Shown here in pieces: positions 1 through 8,786 of a stretch of 64,000 nucleotides of DNA. This DNA is from an uncultured Pseudomonadales bacterium (GTDB taxonomy: Bacteria; Pseudomonadota; Gammaproteobacteria; Pseudomonadales; Azotimanducaceae). Every line of letters starts with the position of its first letter. Within the stretch, counting starts at the first letter, position 1. The stretch lies in the NCBI GenBank assembly GCA_958296295.1, contig OY282460.1:2232001-2296000 (forward strand). The letters run 5' to 3'. Both the position numbers and the translations under genes were made by a program. The notes below the pieces were generated by a model. That model searched no databases, was not told the origin of the DNA, and saw only the letters and a list, made by a program, of their open reading frames with translations.

Positions 1-143
1 GCTTCGCTTGCCAGCACAGCCGCCAGCGCCTCTTCGGCGGCGGCTGCCAGTCGCTGCTTGGCGGCGTCCAGTTGCGACGATCGGCGAACGTGAAATCGTA
101 CACCGCTCGGCACCGGCCCCGTCTCGACGTGGATGTGCGGCAT
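1..143 (-). CDS. Start of an unidentified gene, cut by the window edge
   Basis: An ATG at 143 opens a minus-strand frame with no stop in 47 codons to the window edge. The product begins MPHIHVETG and then becomes an alanine/glutamate-rich amphipathic stretch (QLDAAKQRLAAAAEEALAAV). It is divergent from the GST gene at 284. I see no convincing ribosome-binding site and no recognisable family in so short a piece. The composition looks coding, but the call rests on one open frame. Confidence 0.4.
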   Translation of the reverse strand, partial: MPHIHVETGPVPSGVRFHVRRSSQLDAAKQRLAAAAEEALAAVLASE

Positions 144-283
144 GTGCGGCAATGTGCGGCCGTTCCGCCAGTGGCCGCGCACCGCCCGACCCCCGACTCG
201 ACCGGGACATGTGCTGTGCTGGCAGTCCAATGCGGTTGCGCCTATGATGGCCATGCAGTGTCGCTAGCGAGGGAGGAACCAAA

Positions 284-913
284 ATGAAACTCTACGACTA
301 CACGATGGCCCCCAATCCGCGCCGCGTGCGCGTCTTTCTGGCCGAGAAGGGCATCGAAATCGAGAAGGTACAGGTGGACATTCCGGCCGGCGAGAATCTC
401 GCCCCCGCGTTCCGCGCCATCAATCCGCGCGGCCTTTTGCCCACGTTGGTGCTGGACGATGGCACCGTCATCGACGAGTCGGTGGCCATCAGCCTCTACT
501 TCGAGACGCTGCATCCAGATCCGCCATTGGTCGGAACGGACGCCAAGTCTCGCGCTGTTATCGCCTCGGCGTTGCGGCACATGGAGTTCGACGGCTTGCA
601 GCCGGTGGCGGAGGTGTTCCGCAACAGCAATCCGACGTTCGCCAACCGTTCCATTTCCGGCACCGAAGGCGTGCCGGCGGTGCCAGGACTCGTGGCCCGC
701 GGGCGAGCCTCGGTGGCGCGCTTCTACACCTCGCTGAACGACACCTTGGCCGAGTCCGAGTTCGTCGCCGGCGACACCTACAGCATCGCGGACATCACGG
801 CATTCTGCACGGTGGACTTCGCGAAATGGATTCAAATGCGGATCGGCGACGAACATCCCCACGTCAAGCGTTGGTACGCGGCCGTATCGAGCCGACCAAG
901 CGCCAGCGCGTAA
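284..913 (+). CDS. Glutathione S-transferase family protein
   Basis: A 209-residue protein of normal GST length. Residues 1-80 form the thioredoxin-like half: the opening KLYDYTMAPNPRRVRVFLAEKG, the cis-proline segment GLLPTLVLDDG and the glutathione-binding IDESVAI motif. Residues 90-209 are the all-helical half with the usual SIADITAF segment. Cytosolic GSTs of this type conjugate or reduce electrophiles and peroxides with glutathione; the substrate here cannot be told. GGGAGGAACC sits a few bases upstream of the ATG and fixes the start. It stands alone, followed by a 174-base gap and tRNA-Leu. A second, distinct GST lies at 12.5 kb. Confidence 0.93.
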   Translation: MKLYDYTMAPNPRRVRVFLAEKGIEIEKVQVDIPAGENLAPAFRAINPRGLLPTLVLDDGTVIDESVAISLYFETLHPDPPLVGTDAKSRAVIASALRHMEFDGLQPVAEVFRNSNPTFANRSISGTEGVPAVPGLVARGRASVARFYTSLNDTLAESEFVAGDTYSIADITAFCTVDFAKWIQMRIGDEHPHVKRWYAAVSSRPSASA

Positions 914-1087
914 ACGCCCGTGGTTTAGAGCGGCGCCGCCTTGCGCTGACATTCTTTGGCCCAAACGGCGTCGGCGATACGGCAAACGGCGGCGGCAACG
1001 GCGACGGCCTAGGCCGTCCAAGTGTGTGGTACGGTGCTGCTCCGGTAAGGCGGGGCCGAGCTTGTCGTCTGACGCCTTCGTCTCTAT

Positions 1088-1172
1088 GCCCAGGTGCCGG
1101 AACTGGTAGACGGGCTGGATTTAGGTTCCAGTGTCTTCGGGCGTGGGGGTTCGATTCCCTCCCTGGGCACCA
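1088..1172 (+). tRNA. tRNA-Leu (anticodon TAG)
   Basis: An 85-nt cloverleaf with a long variable arm. Acceptor GCCCAGG pairs with CCTGGGC, followed by discriminator A and an encoded CCA. The anticodon stem CTGGA/TCCAG encloses the loop TTTAGGT, giving TAG, which reads CUA leucine codons. The T-arm GGTTCGATTCC is canonical. Confidence 0.96.
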
Positions 1173-1272
1173 GTCACGTGTTGTCCGTGCGAGTCCGCAT
1201 CGGTCTGCGAACGTCCGTAGAAGTATGTAATACGTTGATTTATGCGACTATGGAGAGGAACGGAGCGGCCTA

Positions 1273-2097
1273 TCAACCCTCGGCCGGCGTCAGATGCGCT
1301 TGGAAGAACTCCACCGTTGCCTTGCGCGCCATCTGCTGGGCCACACCCCGAAAACCATGCGCGGCGCCCTCGATCACAAACAGCTCGTTGGCGACGCCCA
1401 CCTCGTCGAGCGCCCCGTGCAGCCGCTCGCTGTGGCTGATCGACACCAGCTCGTCCTTGTCGCCATGGATCAGCAGCACGGGCGGGTCGTCGGCGCTCGC
1501 GAAGTTGATGGGCGAGATATCTGCGGCCAGTTCGGGGTTGAAGTCCAACGCCGGAAAGCGCTCGCTCGGCCCCACGACACCCGAGAGATCGACGGGCGGG
1601 AAGTAGGCAACCACGGCCTGCACGCGATTCTCGCCCTGCGGGTCGAGGCCCAGCATCAAGGACAGATGCCCGCCGGCGCTGCCGCCGTGGACGCCAAGGC
1701 GATTCGGGTCGAGGCCGAATCGCGCCGCGTTGGAGCGCACATGTTCTAGAGCCAAGCGCACGTCGGCCACCGCGTCCGGCACCTTGAAGCGCGGCGCGCT
1801 GCCGTGATGCACGGCCACCACCGCGAACCCCGCATCCAGCAGATGCGAGAACCACGGCAAGCGCTGCTGTGGGGGCTGCCAGCGCGAAAACCAGCCGCCG
1901 CTGACCATGAACAGCACGGTGGCGCCGTTGTGCTCGTCCGGCTTGAACAGGTCGTAAACCAACGCCATGCCGTCCTTGTGGCCGTAGACCACATCGGCCG
2001 TGATCGCCGGTTCAGCGGCAGCGGAAGCGCAGGCGAGCGACAGCGTTAGCGCCAACGCCGGAAGCCGGGGTAGGCGGCCGAGTGGAATCAGTTGCAT
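1273..2097 (-). CDS. Secreted alpha/beta hydrolase (esterase/lipase-like)
   Basis: A 274-residue protein with a cleavable signal peptide (residues 1-28, ending ACASAAAEP), so probably periplasmic. The nucleophile elbow is HGGSAGGH (GxSxG) near residue 140. The acid lies in LLIHGDKDE and the catalytic histidine in GAAHGF near the C-terminus, in the order expected for the esterase/lipase (BD-FAE-like) branch of the alpha/beta hydrolase fold. It probably hydrolyses a carboxylic ester; the substrate is unknown. It lies on the opposite strand to tRNA-Leu and is followed upstream by tRNA-Arg; it has no operon partner. Confidence 0.9.
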   Translation of the reverse strand: MQLIPLGRLPRLPALALTLSLACASAAAEPAITADVVYGHKDGMALVYDLFKPDEHNGATVLFMVSGGWFSRWQPPQQRLPWFSHLLDAGFAVVAVHHGSAPRFKVPDAVADVRLALEHVRSNAARFGLDPNRLGVHGGSAGGHLSLMLGLDPQGENRVQAVVAYFPPVDLSGVVGPSERFPALDFNPELAADISPINFASADDPPVLLIHGDKDELVSISHSERLHGALDEVGVANELFVIEGAAHGFRGVAQQMARKATVEFFQAHLTPAEG

Positions 2098-2154
2098 GAG
2101 GGCCTTTCAAGCGGGTACTTGCGGCGATCATAGCCCAAGCCCGCATCGCCTCAT

Positions 2155-2231
2155 TGGCGCCCCGACCAAGATTCGAACTTGGGACCTGCCGCTTAGGAGG
2201 CGGCCACGCTATCCAGCTGTGCCACCGGGGC
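2155..2231 (-). tRNA. tRNA-Arg (anticodon CCT)
   Basis: A 77-nt cloverleaf on the minus strand. Acceptor GCCCCGG pairs with TCGGGGC (one G-U), then discriminator G and encoded CCA. The anticodon stem GCCGC/GCGGC encloses CTCCTAA, giving CCT, which reads the rare AGG arginine codon. The T-loop reads GTTCGAATC. Confidence 0.95.
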
Positions 2232-2291
2232 CTTGCAGCGACTATACCGCAGCGCGCCCGCCACCTGACCATGTGCGGCAAGCGGTGGCGC

Positions 2292-2668
2292 TCAAGCGCG
2301 TTGGTAAGTGCCTACCAGGCGGTTCATGCCGAGCACGTGCGGCTCCAGCTTCTCCAGCAAATCCCACATGCCGAGGCCAGCCGCCAAGCCAAGATCGGCA
2401 TCAAGGGCCAGCAGGTCTCGCGCTCCTCCAACTCCAACACGCCGTCCAGTCCCTGATCCAGCCAGCCTTCGATACTCTCGGCGGATGCCAAGGCGTCCTC
2501 GAACCTGGCTTTCAGCGAGAGCCCTATTGGAACGCCGGCACGAGGCCCTCTTCGGCGCACTGCTTCAACCGTCCCTCGAACGGCAGCTTGACGAGGTCCA
2601 CGGGACGCCCGAAAGCACCTTCGATCCGTTCCTCCAAGTCCCATTGCTCCAAGAGGCTGAACTTGTCT
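2292..2668 (-). pseudogene. Decayed nucleotidyltransferase (MntA-like) remnant
   Basis: In the minus direction the first stretch reads SLLEQWDLEERIEGAFGRPV-DLVKL, the typical C-terminal segment of MNT-type nucleotidyltransferases (the antitoxin half of HepT/MntA-like pairs), then hits a stop. A second frame continues RFEDALASAESIEGWLDQGLD, and a third ends LEKLEPHVLGMNRLVGTYQRA before a TGA at 2294. At least two frame breaks are therefore present and no start is visible. Immediately beyond it, around 2713-2775 on the plus strand, is a short helix-turn-helix-like stretch (ITERVGVTRQYVSLVL), perhaps another decayed regulator. The family assignment rests on one motif. Confidence 0.45.
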
Positions 2669-2790
2669 CAGTTTAAATAACGTGAGCGGGTCATTGGCCT
2701 AGATACGATCTGCTCTCAGGTACAGATCACCGAGCGCGTCGGCGTCACCCGACAGTACGTGTCGCTGGTGTTAATCGAAGTTGGCGAGTG

Positions 2791-4035
2791 TCAGTCGAAA
2801 AACGCGAAGTCGGCGACGCCGTCGAAGCGGAACCGATCCATGACGGCATCGGCCGCGATTCCCAAGTGCCGCCTGAGCGCTTTGTGGACATGGCGCGGGT
2901 AGATGACCAAGCCGTTGCGTTCGTCGACATCTAGCGTCGTCGGATTTATAGGACGTTCGCGGGAGATGTGCGACTCGTCGGTTTCGCCGACGACGCGGTC
3001 CGTCCACCTCGCGCCATCTTCTAGGACGAGCATGCTCGTAACTGGCCAATGGTCCTTGCCGTCGTTGTCGTTGTAGTGGTTCGTGCGCCCGAACTCGGAC
3101 GCGACCACCACGGTGAGCCGGTGCGCGACGCCTTCCGTTTCGGCGCAGTCCCACAGGAAGTCGACGCCGTCCGTCAGAGTGTCCAGCGCCGCGATGTGGT
3201 CGTCGTCGTGGTTGGAATGCGTGTCGAAGCCGTTCACGATCAAGTCCGCGCTGACGGACAACCCTGTCTTGAAAGCATGCACGGCCGCCTGCGCCTGCGG
3301 GCGCAGCGGTCCGTCCGCGCTCAGTTGTGGCATTGAGTTGACGAACTCCCGCAACTCGTCGGCGCGCATCGCCTTCTCGAAGCTGCGTCGGCTGCGATGC
3401 TCGCTCGGCAGCATGCCGACCGGCCGTTCGACGTCGACGGCGACGTTGGCGACGACATGGTCGCGCATGTGTTCGCGATGCTTTGGGGGCCGCAGCATGG
3501 CCAGGGGCCGGCCTAGACCGGAGAACCCATCAGGGTCGCCGACGCGCACGGCATGCACCGCCGTCCCGGCCGCACGGGAATAGCCGCCGAAGCTCAGGTA
3601 CGTCATGGGCAGATCGGGGCCGTGCCGATTTGCGAACAGCGCCGTCAGCGACGGCTGGCGGCCCGTATTCGTGCCGCTCGCTATGTGCGTCCTGCCGACG
3701 TCGTGACTGTTCGTTTGCACGTCGATGCCGTTGACGACCAGCATGCGGCTGTGGTGCTTGTCGAAGAACGCCGCGTTTCCGCCCACGTTCGCATAGGAGA
3801 CGCCGCCTGCCTTGGCTACGGCGGTGTCCACGTCGTCGATCCAACGGCTGATTTCCGGCGCATCGGCCGCGTTTGTCTTTGGGTCGCAGAAGCACGTCGG
3901 GTCCCAACCGCCGCCGGCATGCACGAAAACCAGCAGCCTGCCTACGCCATCCGCGGCATGGACGATTGGCAGGCGCAGCATCGACCCCGCCGCGCCGGCG
4001 GCGAGCGTTCCCGCAAGCAGTTTGCGTCGGTTCAC
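2791..4035 (-). CDS. DUF1501 (sulfatase-fold) secreted protein
   Basis: A 414-residue protein with an N-terminal MNRRKLLAGTLAAGAAG segment that looks like a Tat signal (RR followed by a hydrophobic stretch). DUF1501 hallmarks are present: a GGGWDPT opening, NGFDTHSNHDDDH near residue 270, and VVASEFGRT followed by KDHWPV. The DUF1501 family has an alkaline-phosphatase/sulfatase-like fold and an unproven function. It usually travels with large secreted proteins carrying DUF1549/1553 or DUF1588/1592-type domains, as here: it starts 10 bases after the stop of the 914-residue gene, so the two form one transcription unit. Confidence 0.88.
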   Translation of the reverse strand: MNRRKLLAGTLAAGAAGSMLRLPIVHAADGVGRLLVFVHAGGGWDPTCFCDPKTNAADAPEISRWIDDVDTAVAKAGGVSYANVGGNAAFFDKHHSRMLVVNGIDVQTNSHDVGRTHIASGTNTGRQPSLTALFANRHGPDLPMTYLSFGGYSRAAGTAVHAVRVGDPDGFSGLGRPLAMLRPPKHREHMRDHVVANVAVDVERPVGMLPSEHRSRRSFEKAMRADELREFVNSMPQLSADGPLRPQAQAAVHAFKTGLSVSADLIVNGFDTHSNHDDDHIAALDTLTDGVDFLWDCAETEGVAHRLTVVVASEFGRTNHYNDNDGKDHWPVTSMLVLEDGARWTDRVVGETDESHISRERPINPTTLDVDERNGLVIYPRHVHKALRRHLGIAADAVMDRFRFDGVADFAFFD

Positions 4036-4045
4036 GGCGTCTCCG

Positions 4046-6790
4046 TCACAGGTGGAGGTAGCGGTAGTGCATCATCATGGTGGCGACCAAGGCGCTCCAC
4101 GCTTCGGCCATGCGGAGTTCTTCTTGATCGGGCTTGATGCCCGCCATGAACGCATCGAGCGCCGCTCGGTTCCAGCGAAGTTCGGAGTAGCTTGCTTTGG
4201 CGTGGTCTTCGCTCAGTACGTCCGCGTCGTCCAGTATGCCGTCAAAGTAGCGATGGTCTTCGCTCCCGTTCCAGTAGTCCCATAGGCCGCCCGGCGTCGG
4301 ATACGCCGAATGCGGCGGATGCGAGGACCAGCCGGGCCAGCCGCCGCCTACGCCGTCGTCGTTGCTCCACACGCTTGCGAGCAGGCTGTATGACCGCTCG
4401 ACGTCGGCAGCGGAGTGCTCGCCGTAGAACAGGTCGTGCAGTTCGACGATTTTCGCTTTGATGCCAGCGGCGCCTTCGTCGGTGCCCGGCGTCTCGTCCA
4501 ACCCGATGCCGGTGAACAGCCGTCTGTCGCTCGTCGGCGCGAAGAAGAACTCCCGCAGCACGGCCAGCGTCGCGATCTTGACAGCGTGCCGCTTGGCGAC
4601 CTGCGCCATCGGCAGCGTGAAGCGGCGATGGCGCGGGCTTGCCGTCCGGGCGTTAGAGCCGCCGTACATTTCGTAGTAGCCCATGTAGTTTCGCGTAAGA
4701 CGGCTCTTGGGCCTGTCCCGCTCCGGCCCCACGACCTTTCTGATCCGGCTCCATGCAACGCCAGTCAATGCATCCGTTTTGGCGACCAGTTCTTCCGGCG
4801 TCAATGGGCGGACCGCGCCGGCGTCGGCCAACGCCGCAAGCCGCACGGGATCGGTGGTCGAGACGCTCTGCGCGCGAAACCACTTGGTCATCACGATCTC
4901 CACGAGCAGGTCCTTGAGGTTGTACGGCTTGCCGTCGTCGCCGAAGCCCTGTCGGAACCCATCGGCCAGTCTCGAGACGGTTGCGGACTGGTGCAGCGCC
5001 GCAATGCGCTGGCCGTCGCCGGCTGGCTGCGCCACTTCGGTGCCCATGACCGCGGGCCACCAGAACCGCACGGCGGCCGGCGCGAAGCGATTGTCGTTCA
5101 CGATTTCCTTCGCAAGCCAACCTAGATGATCGATCTCCGACACATCCCCATCCAGCCAGTCGTTCGGCGTGTCGGGGGCTTTCCTTCCGTCGATGCCGGG
5201 AGCGCCCATCGCGGCGTTCCAAGCGGCTTTTTCCATCTGTCCGTAGAGCCAGTACGAATACCTGTAGTTCGGCCGCATCTCGCCGTCGTACTCGTAGCGC
5301 AGGAACAAGCCCGCCACGGGGTCGATGACGCGGTGGCAGGCGTTGCAGGCGGGGTTGTTCCGCGTGGGGTGCGGTTCGTCGGCGAGCAGCGCGGCGGGGT
5401 CGATGGTCCGATTGCCTAGGCGTTCCGCGTCGACGCCGAGATAGTGCAACAGCGCCCATCGCGCACGGGCGCGATTGCGGTTGGTGGGCGTCGTCGGGTG
5501 CCTGTAAAGCGCCGACCTCGCGGACAGCAGACCCGCGTGGGGATGGCGTTCGATGCGCGTGCCCAGGGGATCGACGGTGCACAAGTGGTCTTCGTCGCAA
5601 GTTCGTTCGCCCCAACCGACGTAGTAGTCCACGATCCGCGTCGGTCGGAACTCGTGGACGTCGGTCGGATCGTCGAACTCGACCGTCTTGTCGCCATAGG
5701 CGAGCGCAGTCTGCGGATTCGCCATGACGTAGTCCGCAGTGAGTATCTCCGTGTAGGGCAGATCGTTCAGGGCGACGTGGGCCACGAGTTCTAAAGGCCC
5801 CATCCACACGCCGTAGTTGACGCCCATCATGTACTCGGCGGCGGGCCGCCATTCGCCATGCTTTCGGTTCTTGAGGAACAGCCGCTCGGCGCGGTTCCTG
5901 TGGGGCACGAGAAACCACGACGACAAGATGAGCCGATCGTGTACGAGCAGCCGGTCGTTGGCACCGCGCACAACAAAGTCGTAAAAGCCGCGGCCCGACA
6001 TGAGACTCCGCACTGCGATGCGCAACTGGTCGTCTCCGCCGTGCGACACCGATGCATACTCGGCTCGCGTCGGCGGGCGTCCGGCGAACATGATGGCCGC
6101 TTGGTAGAGCACCTTGCGGGAGCTCTTGAGAGACACGCCGGCGAACAGATCACCGCCGCGTCCTGCGCCTTCGGCGGCCAGCAGCGATAGAAAGTGGCGC
6201 ATGTGGCCATGCGAAGCCGAGTCGGCCGGCACCTGCGGGCCGCCGCCGTGCCCGCGCCGACCCGCGATCTTGTCGAGAACGATCTCCGCGCCATCCGGTT
6301 CCACGTCGAGGAAGTCGCCGAACTGTTGATAGTTGGCCGTGACGTGGCCGATGGCGGAATCGCCCACGAACCGCAGCCGCGTGTGTTCGGAGATGCCGCC
6401 CCGTACATGGCATCGGATGCACTTGGCCTGCACCACGGGGCCGGATATGCGTTCGCGGAACACAGCCTTGGCCGTTTCTACGTCGGCGTTCGTCGATTTT
6501 GGACGAACGCGGTCCATCGGCACGGGCGGGTCGCTTAGCACCGGATGTTGGGCACGCTGGTGCCAATCATCGGGAGTCGACGCATGCATCGTGTCGGGCA
6601 TCGCTGCATGTGCCTGTGCCCTGCGGTACTCAGCTTCGAGCGATGGTGACCGAACGCCGCCTTGAGTGCTCAACGCGGCGGCGACGGCCAGTGTGAGCGC
6701 AACGCGTCGAAAGTTCGCCGGATGCGACTTGAGCCGTAGGCGGTGCATGTCCTTCGATGTGGTGTGGATGTGCTTCACCGCGCCGCGCAA
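4046..6790 (-). CDS. Large secreted cytochrome-c-like / DUF1588-type protein
   Basis: 914 residues as given; a start at the internal ATG (6748, MHRLRLKSHP) would place the hydrophobic signal (RRVALTLAVAAALST) closer to the N-terminus and is equally possible. Residues 110-205 hold a CxxCH haem-binding-type motif (QAKCIRCHVRGG, Cys124-His128) in a domain that recurs in the SUMF1 protein at 38 kb. Near residue 480 is a second motif, NPACNACHRVIDPVAG, matching the C-x-x-C-H-R-x-x-D-P signature of DUF1588. First gene of a two-gene unit with the DUF1501 protein. Families of this type are thought to act on the outside of the cell, possibly with haem; the reaction is unknown. Confidence 0.8.
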   Translation of the reverse strand: MRGAVKHIHTTSKDMHRLRLKSHPANFRRVALTLAVAAALSTQGGVRSPSLEAEYRRAQAHAAMPDTMHASTPDDWHQRAQHPVLSDPPVPMDRVRPKSTNADVETAKAVFRERISGPVVQAKCIRCHVRGGISEHTRLRFVGDSAIGHVTANYQQFGDFLDVEPDGAEIVLDKIAGRRGHGGGPQVPADSASHGHMRHFLSLLAAEGAGRGGDLFAGVSLKSSRKVLYQAAIMFAGRPPTRAEYASVSHGGDDQLRIAVRSLMSGRGFYDFVVRGANDRLLVHDRLILSSWFLVPHRNRAERLFLKNRKHGEWRPAAEYMMGVNYGVWMGPLELVAHVALNDLPYTEILTADYVMANPQTALAYGDKTVEFDDPTDVHEFRPTRIVDYYVGWGERTCDEDHLCTVDPLGTRIERHPHAGLLSARSALYRHPTTPTNRNRARARWALLHYLGVDAERLGNRTIDPAALLADEPHPTRNNPACNACHRVIDPVAGLFLRYEYDGEMRPNYRYSYWLYGQMEKAAWNAAMGAPGIDGRKAPDTPNDWLDGDVSEIDHLGWLAKEIVNDNRFAPAAVRFWWPAVMGTEVAQPAGDGQRIAALHQSATVSRLADGFRQGFGDDGKPYNLKDLLVEIVMTKWFRAQSVSTTDPVRLAALADAGAVRPLTPEELVAKTDALTGVAWSRIRKVVGPERDRPKSRLTRNYMGYYEMYGGSNARTASPRHRRFTLPMAQVAKRHAVKIATLAVLREFFFAPTSDRRLFTGIGLDETPGTDEGAAGIKAKIVELHDLFYGEHSAADVERSYSLLASVWSNDDGVGGGWPGWSSHPPHSAYPTPGGLWDYWNGSEDHRYFDGILDDADVLSEDHAKASYSELRWNRAALDAFMAGIKPDQEELRMAEAWSALVATMMMHYRYLHL

Positions 6791-7098
6791 TCGCTAGGCT
6801 GGCAGTATATAACGCTCCAACACCAGCGCCGGCGCAAAGGGCAAGCATCAAGACTACGCCATCAACAAACCATCGCGTTACACGCTGATTCGACTGGAAC
6901 GACTACGGCCCGGCGGTGGGCGGTTCCAGTTCGTGCGCGGTAAGCCGAAGGCGCAGACTCGCCGAGAACCTGCCGCTGGAGGACAGCCTATGCCCAGCCG
7001 TGCGGCTGCGCCGTGACGGAGCGGATGCCGTCCACCGCGGCATACCGACTTCGCGCTCGCTTCGACCATATGCGCACCCGTGCGGCACGCGGATAGCC
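6791..7098. other. Gene-free stretch upstream of the DUF1588-type gene
   Basis: About 308 bases between the start of the minus-strand unit and the left end of the ISNCY element. It should hold the promoter of the 6790-2791 unit. An AT-rich GTATATAACG (6805-6814) is the only promoter-like patch I see. No open frame here has convincing coding character. Confidence 0.5.
7083..7098. repeat. 16-bp direct repeat flanking the ISNCY element (left copy)
   Basis: CGGCACGCGGATAGCC occurs at 7083-7098 and again at 8724-8739, exactly bracketing the element whose ends read TGTCARCGCAAA. The next two bases (TG) also match, so the repeat is 16-18 bp depending on where the element is taken to start. This is best explained as a target-site duplication, although it is long for most IS families. 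Confidence 0.8.
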
Positions 7099-7213
7099 TG
7101 TCAGCGCAAAACCCTAATGTCCCCTTCGTGCAAAGTAGAGATGTCCCCTTTGGAACTTAGAGTGTCGCCTTTTCGCGGTTGCGTGGAGGTGGGATTTGGG
7201 GCTGGAAGGGACG

Positions 7214-8494
7214 ATGACGGTGAAGGAAGCGGATCGGGCGGCGTTGATCGCGGCGGTGGTGGAAAAGCGCGTGAAGCAGCGCGAGGCGGCGGATCGTCTG
7301 GGGCTGAGCGTGAGGCAGGTGAAGCGTCTGGCGAGACGGTGCCGGGAACAAGGGGCGGCCGGGATGGCGTCGGCGCGCCGCGGCGCGCCATCGAACCGGG
7401 CGTTCGGTGCGGAGGTTCGGCTGGAGGCGGTGCGCCTGGTCCGGGAGCGCTACCCGGACTTCGGGCCGACGTTCGCGGCGGAGAAGCTGTTGGAGGAGCA
7501 CGGATTGGCGCTGTCGCGGGAGACGCTGAGGAAGTGGATGACGGAGGACGGGCTGTGGCGTCCGAAGCGGCGCCGGGAGGCGCGCGTCCACCAGCGCCGG
7601 CCGCGCCGGGCGCGGCTCGGGGAGTTGGTGCAGGTGGACGGTTCGCCGCACGACTGGTTCGAGGGACGCGCGCCGCGCTGCGCGCTGATCGTGTTCATCG
7701 ACGACGCGACGAGCCGGCTGCTGGCGCTGCGGTTCTGCCGGTCGGAGACGACGGAGGCGTACATGGAGACGCTGCGGGGGCATCTCGCCGCGCACGGCCG
7801 GCCGGTGGCGCTGTACTCGGACCGGTACAGCGTGTTCCGGGTGAACCGGAAGGACAGCGAAGAGGTGCCGACGCAGTTCACGCGCGCGCTGCTGACGCTG
7901 GGCATCGAGCCCATCCACGCCGGCACGCCGCAGGCGAAAGGACGGGTGGAGCGCGCCAACCTGACGCTGCAGGACCGGCTGGTGAAGGAGATGCGGCTGC
8001 GGGGCATCGGCGGCATGGAGGCGGCGAACGCGTACCTGCCGGAGTTCATGGCGGACCACAACCGGCGCTTCGCGGTGGCGCCGCGGGAGGCGGAGGACGC
8101 GCACCGTCCGGTCTTGCACGACGCGGAGGAGCTGGACCTGATCCTGTGCGAGCAGGCGACGCGGAAGCTGTCGAAGAATCTGACGTTCAAGTTCGAACGG
8201 CGGGAGTACCAGCTGGTCGGCGAGGGCAAGGGCCGCCGGCTTCGCGGCGCGGCGGTGACGGTGTGCAAGGGCTTCGACGGCGCGGCGTCGGTGCTCCTCA
8301 AGGGGCGCAAGCTGGCGTTCCGGGTGCTGGCGGAGGGCGAGGCGGCGGTTCCGGTCGCCGACGAGAAGGACGTGCGGGAGCGGGTGGACGCGGCGAAGGC
8401 GGAACAGGCGGCGAGGCCGGACTGGAAGCCGGCGCCGGACCATCCGTGGCGCCGGCCGTTCAAGCCCGCCGCGGCGGAGCGCGCCGCGGCATGA
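7214..8494 (+). CDS. ISNCY family transposase (integrase-like, DDE)
   Basis: 426 residues from the ATG preceded by GGAAGGGACG; a TTG 18 bases upstream is an alternative. Residues 1-60 are a winged/homeodomain-like helix-turn-helix (REAADRLGLSVRQVKRLARR). The catalytic rve-type core has LVQVDGSPHDWFEG (first Asp), VFIDDATSRLLAL (second Asp region) and GTPQAKGRVERANLTLQDRL (Glu), the pattern of the ISDol1/ISNCY group. The C-terminal part (FKFERREYQLVGEGKGRRLR) is the usual DNA-binding tail. The frame is intact, so the element may be active. Confidence 0.9.
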   Translation: MTVKEADRAALIAAVVEKRVKQREAADRLGLSVRQVKRLARRCREQGAAGMASARRGAPSNRAFGAEVRLEAVRLVRERYPDFGPTFAAEKLLEEHGLALSRETLRKWMTEDGLWRPKRRREARVHQRRPRRARLGELVQVDGSPHDWFEGRAPRCALIVFIDDATSRLLALRFCRSETTEAYMETLRGHLAAHGRPVALYSDRYSVFRVNRKDSEEVPTQFTRALLTLGIEPIHAGTPQAKGRVERANLTLQDRLVKEMRLRGIGGMEAANAYLPEFMADHNRRFAVAPREAEDAHRPVLHDAEELDLILCEQATRKLSKNLTFKFERREYQLVGEGKGRRLRGAAVTVCKGFDGAASVLLKGRKLAFRVLAEGEAAVPVADEKDVRERVDAAKAEQAARPDWKPAPDHPWRRPFKPAAAERAAA

Positions 8495-8533
8495 GGTCGC
8501 GCCGGGTCGGGATGGCGCGTCCGGACCGGCGCC

Positions 8534-8609
8534 GCGTTTTCCACCGTCTTTCCACCGCCGCTTTTGCGATGAAGGGGGATCGCGCCCGTGGAAAGACGGT
8601 GGAAAACGC
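8534..8609. repeat. 22-bp perfect inverted repeat inside the ISNCY element
   Basis: Arms 8534-8555 and 8588-8609 are exact reverse complements (core TTTTCCACCGTCTTTCCAC) separated by 32 bases. It lies about 40 bases past the transposase stop. The truncated second copy near 41690-41760 keeps the palindrome with a few changes. It could be a terminator, a barrier to read-through, or a transposase/host-factor site. Confidence 0.85.
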
Positions 8610-8786
8610 TACTCGGCTCGCCCGGGCGAGGCCGCCTCGTTGCCGCCGGCAGGATCCCGGGCCTTCGGCAAAGGGGACATTTCTACTTTGCACAAAAGGG
8701 GACATTTCTACTTTGCGTTGACACGGCACGCGGATAGCCTGGGAACTGGTGATACGATGGAAGACATCCCGTGACGGCCCTGTCGT

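Larger units (their letters stand above)
7099..8723 (+). mobile_element. Complete ISNCY-type insertion sequence (copy 1)
   Basis: A 1625-bp element. The left end TGTCAGCGCAAA and the inverted right end TGTCAACGCAAA are imperfect terminal repeats, each followed inward by TGTCCCC. The right end carries a 22-bp unit (AAAGGGGACATTTCTACTTTGC) twice, at 8670-8691 and 8695-8716; the left end has degenerate versions. One transposase gene lies inside, followed by a 22-bp perfect inverted repeat. A truncated second copy lies at 41577-42211. It sits 63 bases upstream of the AAA ATPase gene, so it may have separated that gene from its promoter. Confidence 0.88.

Noticed and set aside
2713..2775. Small helix-turn-helix gene on the plus strand
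   Set aside because: Only about 16 residues resemble a helix-turn-helix; there is no start, and the frame runs into the 3' end of the DUF1501 gene. Noted only as a possible scrap.
8670..8716. Two 22-bp direct repeats, considered as a CRISPR remnant
   Set aside because: The spacer is only three bases and the units lie at an IS end; no cas genes are present. No CRISPR array was seen in the window.
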